Below are positions 38,401 to 49,800 of a stretch of 64,000 bases of DNA, one piece after another (position 1 is the stretch's first letter; every line of letters begins with the position of its first letter). The notes under the pieces were generated by a model. It searched no databases. It was not told where the DNA came from and saw only the letters and a list, made by a program, of their open reading frames with translations. The position numbers and the translations under genes were made by a program. This DNA is from Capra hircus (lineage: Eukaryota; Chordata; Mammalia; Artiodactyla; Bovidae), in contig NC_030823.1 of NCBI RefSeq assembly GCF_001704415.2, positions 72,292,458-72,356,457 of the forward strand, in the 5' to 3' direction.

Positions 38401-41400
38401 CTCCCCGGCAGACGCTCGCCCTCCCTGGCCCCCGGCCCCTGACCATCTTTTCTCCCCCCCCAGCCTGTGACTGCGACTTTCGGGGCACCGAGGGGCCGGG
38501 CTGCGACAAGGCTTCGGGCCGCTGCCTCTGCCGCCCCGGCTTGACGGGGCCGCGCTGTGACCAGTGCCAGCGGGGCTACTGCGACCGCGCCCCGGTGTGC
38601 GTGGCCTGCCATCCCTGCTTCCAGACCTACGACGGCGGCCTCCGGGAGCGGGCCCTTCGCCTGGCCGGCCTCCGCAACGCCTCTGCGGGCCTGTGGCCCC
38701 GGCCGGGCCTGGAGGACCACGGCCTGGCCTCGCGGATGCAGGACGCCAAGAGCAAGATGGAGCAGATCCAAGCCACTCTCGGCGACGCCTTGGTCACGGA
38801 GCAGGAGGTGGCCCAGGTGGCCAACGCCATCTTCTCCATGAGGTCATTCCCTCTCCCCACTGAGCCATGGGGGTCCACAGAGTGGCCCATATTGCTTACA
38901 GCCCTTTACCATCTACAAAGCCTTTTCCTAGCGCTTCCCTGGTGACTCAGAAGGTTAAGAGCTTTCCTGCAATGCAGGAGACCCAGGTTTGATCCCTGGG
39001 TTGGGAAGATCCCCTGGAGAAGGGAATGGCAACCCACTCCGGTATTCTTGCCTGGAGAATCCCATGGACAGAGGAGCCTTCAGGGCTAGTCCATGGGGTT
39101 GCAAAGAGTCGGATAAGACCGAGCAACTTCCACGTTTCACTTTCAAGCCTTTTCATGGACGCCTCTCTTTTTCACCGTCACTGCAGTCCTGGGAGGTTGG
39201 TGGGATGGGTGTTACTATGTCAGTCTTGCCAGTGAGGAAACGGGCGCAGCTTGGTGACGTGACAGAACCAGCTGTCCACAGAGGGGCAGAGTAGGGGACC
39301 AGGAGCACAGGCACCAGCCCAAGTGCCCAGCACTGCCTGCGGGTGTCAGCTCTGGATGAGTCACCCTGGTGGAGGGCATGTGAAAGGCAGGGCTCCGAAA
39401 ATAACTTGTGTTTGCCTTTGGAACGGGAGCGGTCCCACCCACAGCCCCCTCCTACCAGCAGAGGCCTCTTCTCAGTGAGGTTTGGTTCCGAAGTTTTCAT
39501 AATGAGTTTTGCCTTCCCTGAGCCCTTGCCAACTCGCTGACTGTGGTGGGGCCGAGCCACCCTGGTGTGCAGTTGGCCTCGGTCTCAGAGCTGAGCAGGG
39601 AGCCTGTGGGTATCTGATGGGCTGGGCGTGCCAGCCTGGAGGGGCCTCCTGAAGGATGGTGCATGTGGAGCAGAGGTTGGCCGCGGAGAAGGGGAGGCTA
39701 GTGGCAGGGACTGGTCGGGTGGAGCTGCAGAGGGCCGGGGAGGGAGGAGTCTCTGCATACTCAGTGACCATGGGTCAGGGCAGGTGACCCCCCTTTGGGC
39801 AGAAACGGACCTGCGGGTCAGCAGCTCTGGGAGCCCTGGTGGGGAGAGGAGAGACCCGGGTGCCCAGGGTCCAGGCGTGGCTGACGGCAGCCTGTAGGGA
39901 CCCCAGGAGGAGAGGGTCAGGGAATCTCCTTGTGGAAGCTGGTGTGGGGATGCAGAGGAGAGCTAGGAGCCTTAGGCTCACACCCGTCCAGGAGGGAGAG
40001 GTTTTTCTGGATCTGCTTGCGTAGGGATGGAGGGAGACGATGCCGGCTTTAGCCCAGCAGAATCCTCTCCCATCTGCAGCTTTCCCTGATGGCCTCTGTT
40101 TCTCCTGACTCGGTAGTTGTTTCTCTGGGGGGATGGCTGGGTCTGGGGAGGCAGCCCCTCTCCTGTATTTTAGTGGAAACTTCTCCCCCTACCTTAGGCG
40201 GACGCTTCAGGCTCTGAAGCTTGATTTGCCCCTGGAGGAGGAGACCTTGAACCTCCCGGGAGACCTGGGGAGTCTGGACAGGAGCTTCAATCGCCTCCTC
40301 GTCACGTATCAGAGCAAGAGGGAGCAGTTTGAAAAGATGAGCAGTGCCGACCCTTCAGGTGAGCGGGGTGAGGGGGAAGTGTGGAGACCCCACGCCAGGC
40401 CAGACTTCGGCTCCCCTCCCACTGGTCCTCCGCCTCCAGGCCTGAGGGGTCCAGGGCTGGCTCAGTGAACCTCTCTTCTTTCCCCTCCTGCACCAGGAGC
40501 CTTCCGCGTGCTGACTGCAGCCCACCAACGGTCATCCCAGGCTGATCAGCAGGTCTCGGACAGCTCCCGCCGGTTACTGCCGCTCAGGGATAGCCGGAGA
40601 GAGGCGGAGAGGCTGGAGCAGCAAGTGGCGGGAGGATCAGGAGCCGGTGGTCCCCAGCTCGCAGCCCTGAGGCTGGAGATGGCCTCCGTGCCTGATCTGA
40701 CGCCTGCTATCAACCAGGTGATGCCTGGCAGAACCCTACTTTCCCCCTCCGGCCCCACACCAATGGCTGCCCCGCCATTCCCACAGGGGCCATATAGACC
40801 CCACTGCCACCCCACCCATCTTGACCCTCAGCCCCTGCCCGGGCTGCTCAGCAGCAACCAAGCCAACCAGTTTCTGGGGGCCCGGTTGCCACAGATATGT
40901 CTGTTGGCTGTTGGCTTCCCAGGTGTGGGATGGGAGTGGTTGTTGCAAAGCCTCGGGGACCCCCTTTGACACCTCCATCTCTCTGCAGCTCTGTGGGGGC
41001 TCCAGGGAGATGCCTTGCACCCCGGGAGCCTGCCCTGGGGAGCTCTGTCCCCGAGACAACGGCACGGCCTGTGGCTCCCGCTGCAGAGGAGCCCTCCCCA
41101 GGGCAGGGGGGGCCTTGCGGACGGCGGGGCAGGTGGCTAAGCAGCTGCAGGCGTTCGGCGCCCAGCTCCAGCAGACCAAGCAGATGGTAGGTGTGGCGAG
41201 TGGCGGTGGGCGCCCGTAGTAGGGGAAGGCAGAGGGGACAGAGCCCCCGGGCGAGTCAGAGCTCCTGTTTGGCAGCCAGGAGACACAATCCCAGAGGTGT
41301 CAGCTGACTTGCCCGCATGGCCCCACAGCCAGCGGGGCATCTCAGGCGACTCTAGTGGTAAAGAACCCGCCTGCCGGGGCAGGAGACATAAGGTACTCAG

Positions 41401-43846
41401 GTTCAGTCTCTGGGTCGGGAAGATCCCCTGGAGGAGGGCATGGCAGTCCACTCCAGTACTCTGGCATGGAGAATCCCCATGGACAGAGGAGCCTGGTGGG
41501 CTACTGTTCATGGGGTCACGAAAGACTCGGACACGACCTGAGCGACTTAGCAGGTGGCACGCATCACAGCAAGTGAGAGATGGAGGCCAGTGCGTCTACA
41601 TCACTTCTTGTGAGGCCAAACCAAGCTAGTTGCACATCTCCCAGGTGGATCCTGGGTAGCCGATGCCTGCAGACCCCCACCCCCTCCATGGGGGCCGCCG
41701 AGAGGCTCCCTGGGGGCTTCGAACCCTGCTGACCCACAGCATGTGTCTGCAGATCAGGGCAGTGGAGGAGGCTGCCTCTCAGGTCCAGTCGGACACTCAG
41801 CGCCTGGAGACGCAGGTGAGCGCCAGCCGCTCCCAGATGGAAGAGGACGTCAGACGCACGCGGCTTCTCATCCGGCAGGTGCGGGACTTCCTCTCAGGTG
41901 AGCCGGTCCTCACCCTCCCCTGGGCGGCTTTCTGGGAAGGCGTGTCTAAGCCATGTTTTGAGAGTAGGACTCTGGGTTAGGCGAGCAGTTGATGGCCTCT
42001 ACTGGGAGGTCCTTGTGAAAGCAGGTGGTTGGGGAAAATCTCATTTGATCAAACTGCCTGCTGGCCCCCAGGGCCCCGTTCGCTGTCCCCTGACCCTCCA
42101 CCCCCCACTTCCCATTCCTCCATCAGCGCCTCCTCTCCCTGGACCAGTCCCCATTTTCACCTGGGCGGCTGCTTCCTCTCCCACCTCCTTCTGGCCTGTT
42201 CTCCACCCAACAGCCCGAAACATCTTTGAAACGTGCAGGTGGGGTGGCATTCCACGCACTCCTAATGTCCTTCACTCCACGGCCTCTGTCACCTCCTGGG
42301 TGTGGCCTGGAGCCTGTCTGTTTGACTCACAAACTGTCCTTGAACAGGTCAGCTCTCGCTAACCTCAAGAGTGCTCTGTCTCTTTCTCTGCCTGGGATGC
42401 TCTCTCCAGGGCGACTGATTCTTGCCCTCCAGGTCTGAGTGTACAGATCTCCCTCGAGGGGACTTTCCTGATCATCCCCTCCAGTCATCCCCCTCCCCCA
42501 GCCCCCTCCGGAGTCAGCCCTTCGTCGCTCTGAGCCTGTGGTTGTTGAATTCTTCTGTCAACGAGTGTGTTGCTTGTCTCCGCGCCAGACTCTCAACTCC
42601 AAGAGGCCAGGGATGGCTGTGTGTCTTATTCACTGTGTCCCTGAGAAAGCACCCAATGTTGGTTGCATGAGTAAAGGAACCTGGGGCACTCCCGAGCTAC
42701 CCTGGGGAGCGGCAGAGATGCCAGGACAGGACTCAGGAAATTCGTGGAGCTTTGGGCAAGTTGCTTTCCTCTTTGCCTCCATGTTCGCTTCTGCCAACCG
42801 AGATGAGAGTATTTTGCAAGTTTATTCTGGGCATCAAGCAACTGACGTAAAATGTGTTTTGAAAAATGAGAGGTGCCTCAGGAATGTGAACCGATATTGT
42901 TAGATTTCTGGTTCCTGCCCGGGTACTTGCTTGGCTGGGAGCCGAGGGCTTGGTGTGACGACAGTGTTTCCTCCTGCTATTATTGGGGTGCCTTGGCTCC
43001 AGGAGCCCGGAGCTCCCTCCTAAGTGCACGTGGCAGGTTGGAGAGAAGCAGGAAGGATCTGCCTGAGGTGCCCTGAGTGGCCCCAGGCCAGGCTGCAGTC
43101 AGCACCCGCTGGAGATCCTCAGAATGGAGACGTGCCAATGGGGCCTGACGGCAGATGAAGGGGCAGGCCAGAGTTTAGGGCTCCAGCCCCCGAGTGAAGC
43201 CGAGTAAGGCTGACCCCCCTCCTGCATCGACCCCAGCCAGAGGTGAGAGGGGGTCGGGAGCCTGTCCTTGGGGTGCTGCCCTGGCTCCTGTGAATGGGCA
43301 GGGGGCTGCCAGGCTGTGGAGTGCCTGCTGCCCCCTCAACTCAGATTGAGTCCTGAGACAGGAGGCGGGGAGGAGAGGAGGAGAGGGGCCTTAGCCAGGA
43401 CAGGAAGGAGCCGGGGCGGTTCTCACTGCCTCCAAGGCCATGGGTTCTCGTGTCCAGGGTCCTACTGCAGGCGGCACGCGTAGCAGCTGCTGTGGGCATG
43501 CAGGGTCACCCAGCGAGGGCGGGAGAGCATGAGGCCAGCAGAGGAGGGCGGGGATCCTGTCTTTCCCAGGTCTTCAACAGAAGTGACAAAAATAATAAAC
43601 CAGGTGTACGGAGTTCTTACTGAGTGCCAGGCCTTGTTTTGAAGTGTTTCACGTATTCCCTGATTTAATCCTGCATGCCTGCCGCTTTGTAGATGAGGGC
43701 GCCAGACACAGGGAGGGTAAGAAGCCTGCCCACGGGCACCCAGCTTGGGGCGGGTGTGGGTAGGGCTCGCCTAACTCCAGGGTCCACACTTTAGATCATT
43801 GCACTCTGAGATGGAGGCCCCCCTCCTCGCCACACACACACACACA

Positions 43847-43878
<32 letters not shown>

Positions 43879-46800
43879 CACTCGCTTCCTTGTGCTTGCT
43901 CATGTTCATCTTCTCCTTGCTCTCTCTCCCCTGCCCTGACTTGCACCTGCTAATTCCTAGTCACCCTCTAAGCGTCCTCTAGGTATCTCAGTCTCCAGGA
44001 AGCCTCTCTAGACCCGTCAGAGCGGGTTAGCCGCCCCTCCAAGGGCGCCTAAGTGGTTAGATGCCCCCCTCACAGGTGCCGCCCTCACACCCCGTGCTTG
44101 GCCCCATCACCCAGGGTTGTGCTCCTTTGTTCCGCTAGATTCCAAGCTCCATGAAGTCAGGAACCAAGTCCAATCTGGTTTGCAGCCTCTGTGCCCCATG
44201 TCCTGCTGCTCAGAGCAGTGAAAGTTTGCTGAGCCCACCCTGAGACTCAGAAGCCCACGAAACTGTGTGACTCAGACCAAACCCTCGGGCACAGCTGAAG
44301 TGAAGCAGAACGGAGGAAGGGCAGGCGCTAGGTGGGGGTGTGCTCGCCATGGGCGGCTTTCTGGGAAGGCGTGTCTAAGCCATGTTTTGAGAGTAGGACT
44401 CTGGGTTAGGCGAGCAGTTGATGGTCTCTACTGGGAGGTCCTTGTGAAAGCAGGTGGTTGGGGAAAATCTCACTTGATTAGACTCAGCTGCAGTCATGGC
44501 CTGGGCTCCTGTGGTGTGCTGCTCTGACCCCGTAAGAACCCAGTAGCAAAGAGGCATGGTTTCCACCTTTCAAGAATGTCCTTCCACCTGGCACGGGGAG
44601 GGGACTTGGTCTGGGACCTGTGTAGCCACCTGGTTAGGAAGCTTTTGATTGCAGAATAAGGCTATTCTTACCTGGGGCCCCCAGAAAAGTTCCAGTCACA
44701 GGGCAAACCATCTGGGTAGGCGATGCCCCCTTCCTTCCCACAGCGGTACCAGTGGAATCTGTAGAGTGACCACGGGGAAGGCGATGTCACATCTGTACGT
44801 CTGATCTTACTCTCTGACCCGGAGGTGGTTTGTGAAATTCCTGATAATTGTTTCCTATCAGCTCCTTTCACAGATCAGAAGACTGAGCTCAGAGAAGCTA
44901 GCTAACTTGGCCTCGGTGGCTTGAGTAGAAAAGGGGAGGCCTGGGTCTGGAGCCCCTTCAGCCACTCATTTGCTGTATACAGAGTGCCTCCGGGTGCCAG
45001 GCACCGTGCGCGGGGCTGGGCTATAGCCATGGCTAAATGGCAGTCCCTGTCCTCACGTTGCTCACGTTCTAGTGAGGAGTCAGATGGAAGAGCCAACAAA
45101 TGAGTAAATTGTTTGGCATGTGGGTGGTGATAAACGTTCAGGAGAATGAGGAAGCTGAGAGTGAGGAGAGGGAACGTTGGCAGAGGGTGCAGATTGCCAC
45201 CCTCGATCAGATGGCCGGGGCCCGCCTCCCTCAGAAGGTGACATGTGAGCAAAGCCCCGATGATCTTGACCCACCTTTGGACAAACGAGCCCTCTGGCCC
45301 GAGGTGGAGGGGGCATGTGACAAGGGTCTTATTGCCAAAGAAGCAGTTCCAGTTCCTGGCTGGTGTCCCCGCTCCAGGCATTGTTCGGGGCCAGCTGCCT
45401 GGCACCGCCTCCTCCTCCCAGCCTGCAACTTCCTGCGGTGCCACATAGTTGCCACAGCTGTGCCAACACCCCTCCTCCTGTGGCAGGGCGCCCGGAAATC
45501 CTCAGAGCAGGGTGCCTGGGAGGGGAGGGCAGCAGCTCTGTGGGCAGGCTAGATGGAGATGCCACGGGTGCCGCTGGGCCTGCGGGAGGCCTCTGACCTT
45601 GGAGGAACGTGGTTGGGCTCCCCCAACCCAATGGGCGGCTTGTCTTCCAGACCCTGACACCGACACGGCCACCATCCAGGAGGTCAGTGAGGCCGTGCTG
45701 GCCCTGTGGCTGCCCACCGACTCGGCCACAGTCCTGCGGAAGATGAACGAGATCCAGGCCATTGCGGCCAGGCTCCCCAACGTGGACCTGGTGCTGTCCC
45801 AGACCAAGCAGGACGTCGCTCGGGCTCGCAGGCTGCAGGCTGAGGCTGAGCAGGCCAGGTATGGCCCGGCGTCCTGAACTCTTCTCCCAGGACCGGGCCG
45901 GGGTTTTGCTCACCGGCTGTGTGGCTGGAAGCAAGAGAGGAGCCTCTGTAACTCAGAGGGGTCCTGGGAGACAGGAGGGATGCTGACTGTGGTGGCAGAT
46001 GGTCAAGTGATGCCCAGCGTCCAGGCTCAGGTTCACTCAGCATGGCCCCGCCTTCCATACTGGACTCCGTCCCCAAGGGCCGCCTCAGCTCTTGTGGTTG
46101 GGGAAGTTCAATTCAGGTCAGTCGCTCAGTCGTGTCCAACTCTTTGGGACCCCAGGGACCGCAGCACGCCAGGCCTCCCTGTCCATCACCAACTCCTAGA
46201 GTTTGCTCAAACTCATGTCCGTCAAGTCAGTGATGCCATCCAACCATCTCATCCTCTGTCATCCCCTTCTCCTGCCTTCAGTCTTTCCCAGCATCAGGGT
46301 ATTTTCAAATGAGTCAGCTCTTCACATCAGGTGGCCAAAGTACTGGAGTTTCAGCTTCAGCATCAGTCCTTCCAATGAATATTCAGGACTGATCTCCTTT
46401 AGGATGGACTGGTTGGATCTCCTTGCAGTCCAAGGGACTGCACCACAGCTCAAAAGCATCAATTCTTCGGAGCTCATCTTTCTTCACAGTCCAACTTTCA
46501 TATCCATACATGACCACAGGAAAAACCATAACCTTGACTAGACGGACCTTTGTTGGCAAAATAATGTCTCTGCTTTTGAATATGCTATCTAGGTTGGTCA
46601 TAACTTTTCTTCCAAGAAGTAAGCATCTTTTAATTTCATGGCTGCAGTCACCATCTGCAGTGATTTTGGAGCCCTAATAAACAAAGTCAGCCACTGTTTC
46701 CACTGTTTCCCCATCTATTTTCCATGAAGTGATAGGACCAGATGCCATGGTCTTAGTTTTCTGAATGTTGAGCTTTAAGCCAGCGCTTTGACTCTCCTCT

Positions 46801-49800
46801 TTCACTTTCATCAGGTGGTTGGGGAAAGCCCGCTTTATTAAACTCAGCCGTAATCATGGCCTGGGCTCCTGCAGTGCACTGCGCTGGTCCCCAGAGGAGA
46901 CAGCAGTAAAGAGGCTTGGTTTCCACCTTCCAGGAATGTCCTTCCATCTAGCACGGGGAGGGCGCTTGCTGGGGTCCTGGAATGGAAAAGCTACTACTGA
47001 GTTAGTTCTCGGCCCCTTGCCTTGGCCGGAGAAGGTACTGTCCGGGACTGGAGCACCTTCACTCAGAGCTCTCCCCTGAGTGAATCCTCCGCCATCCCTT
47101 GTGCCCGTCCCACCCCAGGAGCCGGGCACACGCGGTGGAGGGCCAGGTGGAGGAAGTCCTGGGGGCCCTACGGCAGGGCACACTGGCGCTGCAGGAGGCC
47201 CAGGATACCATGCAGGGCACCCGCCGCTCCCTGCGACTCATCCAGGACAGGGTCGCTGAGGTAAGTGGCATGGCTCCCCCGCCCACGTGGGGGAACGGAC
47301 CTGCAGACCCGGGCGCGAGGCAGAGACAGTGTCAGGAAGGGACCTGGCTGGGAGCTGAGATGGGGCCCAAAAGAATCAGGGGCTACAAGCCTTGGACCTG
47401 GCTTCGAGCTTGTAGTTTTCTGGCCTCATGGCTGATGCAGAAGCAGGGGTGGCCTCTGGGCTCCGGCAGGAGTAAGGGGGGATGGTCAGCTGAGCCGGTG
47501 AAGGCGGGGAGGCTTGCATGCTGGGGGCAGTTATGGCATTGGATGGGGGTGATAGTGATGCCCTGATTGGAGGCATCAGTTTTTGTGGCCCCAAGACTGG
47601 AAAGAAGACCGAAGGTCGCTGCCTATGAGACCCACCCCAAACCCCTGGTCTCTCTTTTCCCGCAAAGGTTCAGCAGGTACTGGGACCAGCAGAAAGACTG
47701 GTGACCAGCATGACGGAGCAGCTGGGGGGCTTCCGAGCACGGATGGAGGAGCTTGGCCGCCGGGCCAGGCAGCAGCGGGCACAGGCAGCCCAGGCCCGAC
47801 AGCTGGCAGAGGAGGCCAGCAAGGAGGCGCTGAGCGCCCAGGAGGTATGAAGAGGGCAGAGAGAGCCCGAGGAAGCACTGTCAGCAGGAGCAGGAGGGGC
47901 CTCTGTACGCTTGATAAGACCATGGCTCCAAAGCACTTTGCATAGGCATGGTCGCTTCAGTCCTGTCCGACTCTCTGTGACCCCATGGACTGTAGCCTGC
48001 CAGGATCCTCTGTTCATGGAGATTCTCCAGGCGAGAATACTGGAGTGGGTTGCCATGCCCTCCTCCAGGGGATCTTCCAGGCCCAGGGATTGAACCTGTC
48101 TCTTACGTCTCCTGCATTGGCAGGCAGGTTTTTTACCTCTAGCATCACCTGGGAAGCACCCCCACCCCAGAGCGCTTTAAGTACCAGTTACTCTGAAATA
48201 TATCTGGGGTTGGGGGGTGGAGCTTCTGGATTCTTGCTCCTTTGGCCGCTTTTGGTGGAGCCACTTTGGGGATGTTGGAAACAGCTGGTCCAGTTCCTCA
48301 CCTTTCACAGACGAAGTGGATTTTGTCCAGGCACAACACTTGTCTACAAAGCAGGGCTCTTGACACCCGACCCAGAGCTTATCCTCTGTCTGTGGCTTCC
48401 CAGCCCAGACAGGCACTCTTGATTTAGCACAACCTGAGCCCCATCACTGTCAGAATTAGATCAGAGAGAAAGTCAGAGAGCCATTCTCAACATCTATAGG
48501 GTACCGGTGGTCCCGGTACAGTGGCCAAGCGGCCAAGCACGCTATTAAGTAAGTGACAGCCGTGTATCCGGCCCTGCGCTGGTGGTCAGCTAGGAAGCGA
48601 CAGGCGCTCCGGATGGAGGGAAGTACAGAAGTTAAGGAGCGGTTTGTGGCCCAGGGGCTTTTATAGAGCAGACCCACCCCATGGGGGATATTAAAGAGCA
48701 CCTCATCTCCGTGTCTGGATGTGGGTGATATCAACTCCTTTAGCCAAAGGCCTTTAGGACTTTGGATGATGGTGATGATGGTGATGCAGAAATGGTTTTT
48801 CCTTTTTTCAGGGACTTGAGAGAGTAAAGCAAAAATATGCTGAGTTGAAGGACCGGTTGGATCAGAGCTCCAGGCTGGGAGAACAGGGCAGCCGGATTCT
48901 GAGCATCAAGACAGAGGCGGAGGAACTGTTTGGGGAGACCATGGCGATGATGGACAGGATGAGAGGTGAGGGAGTGGTCCAGAGCCTTGGACCGCGGGGC
49001 ATCCCTGAAGGCTGCTGCCAACCCAGGGTTTCTGAGGCCCACCTTTTGGAGCTAGGAGTGCCAGGGGAGTGAGAACAATTGGGATTTCCCGAGTGCCTAA
49101 CAGGAACAAGGCCTAGAATGGGGCCACGAGGAATGTGGTGATGTTCACAAAACTAGGCCTGCCTTCGAGGAGCTTGCGATCCAGAGGGGGCATTTTTTCC
49201 TGTTGGCCATTAACTTCATGAAACTGTATTTAACCGCACAAGGAGGTCTGTGGTGAAAGCCTGAATAAATAGGCTCTTGAGGGGCTCAGAGGATACACAA
49301 TGTCAGAGAGAAATGGTCAGTGACGGTAGTGTTCAAAAGAGAAAAAAAGATCAGATTTGAGGTGGGCCTGGAAGGATAAGGCTGTGAGGAAGAGGAGGGG
49401 CATCAGGACAGGGTGGTTAGGGAGACACTAGAGGATGTGGGCGGGACCACCCTCCTGGGGAGGAGGGTTGACGAGGACAAAACCGGTGGGAATGAAGGAG
49501 CGTGGAGACACCTGGCTGGTGCCCACGGCCGACCCGCACGCCAGGAGGAGGGGGCAGACACAGCCCCAGAGGGAGAAGTAAACCATCCAGCGAGTCGCAA
49601 TGAACGGAGCTTTCGAAAGCGCTCTGAGGCTCCCCAGAAAGGCGAACAGGGGCTTCCAGGCTCACTCTCTTAGGATGCGATGATGGGGTCATGGCCCTGG
49701 GGTGCCCTGTGAGCACCGCAGAGTTTCTCTGAATTTTGGAGAAAGCTTTTGACAAAATTCTGTTTGGCTAGCCAGACGGACGGAATGGAGAAGGGTGGGC

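Noticed and set aside
37971..38771. 266-codon minus-strand open frame
   Set aside because: Antisense to LAMB3 exon 14 and the intron 13 minisatellite; a composition artefact.
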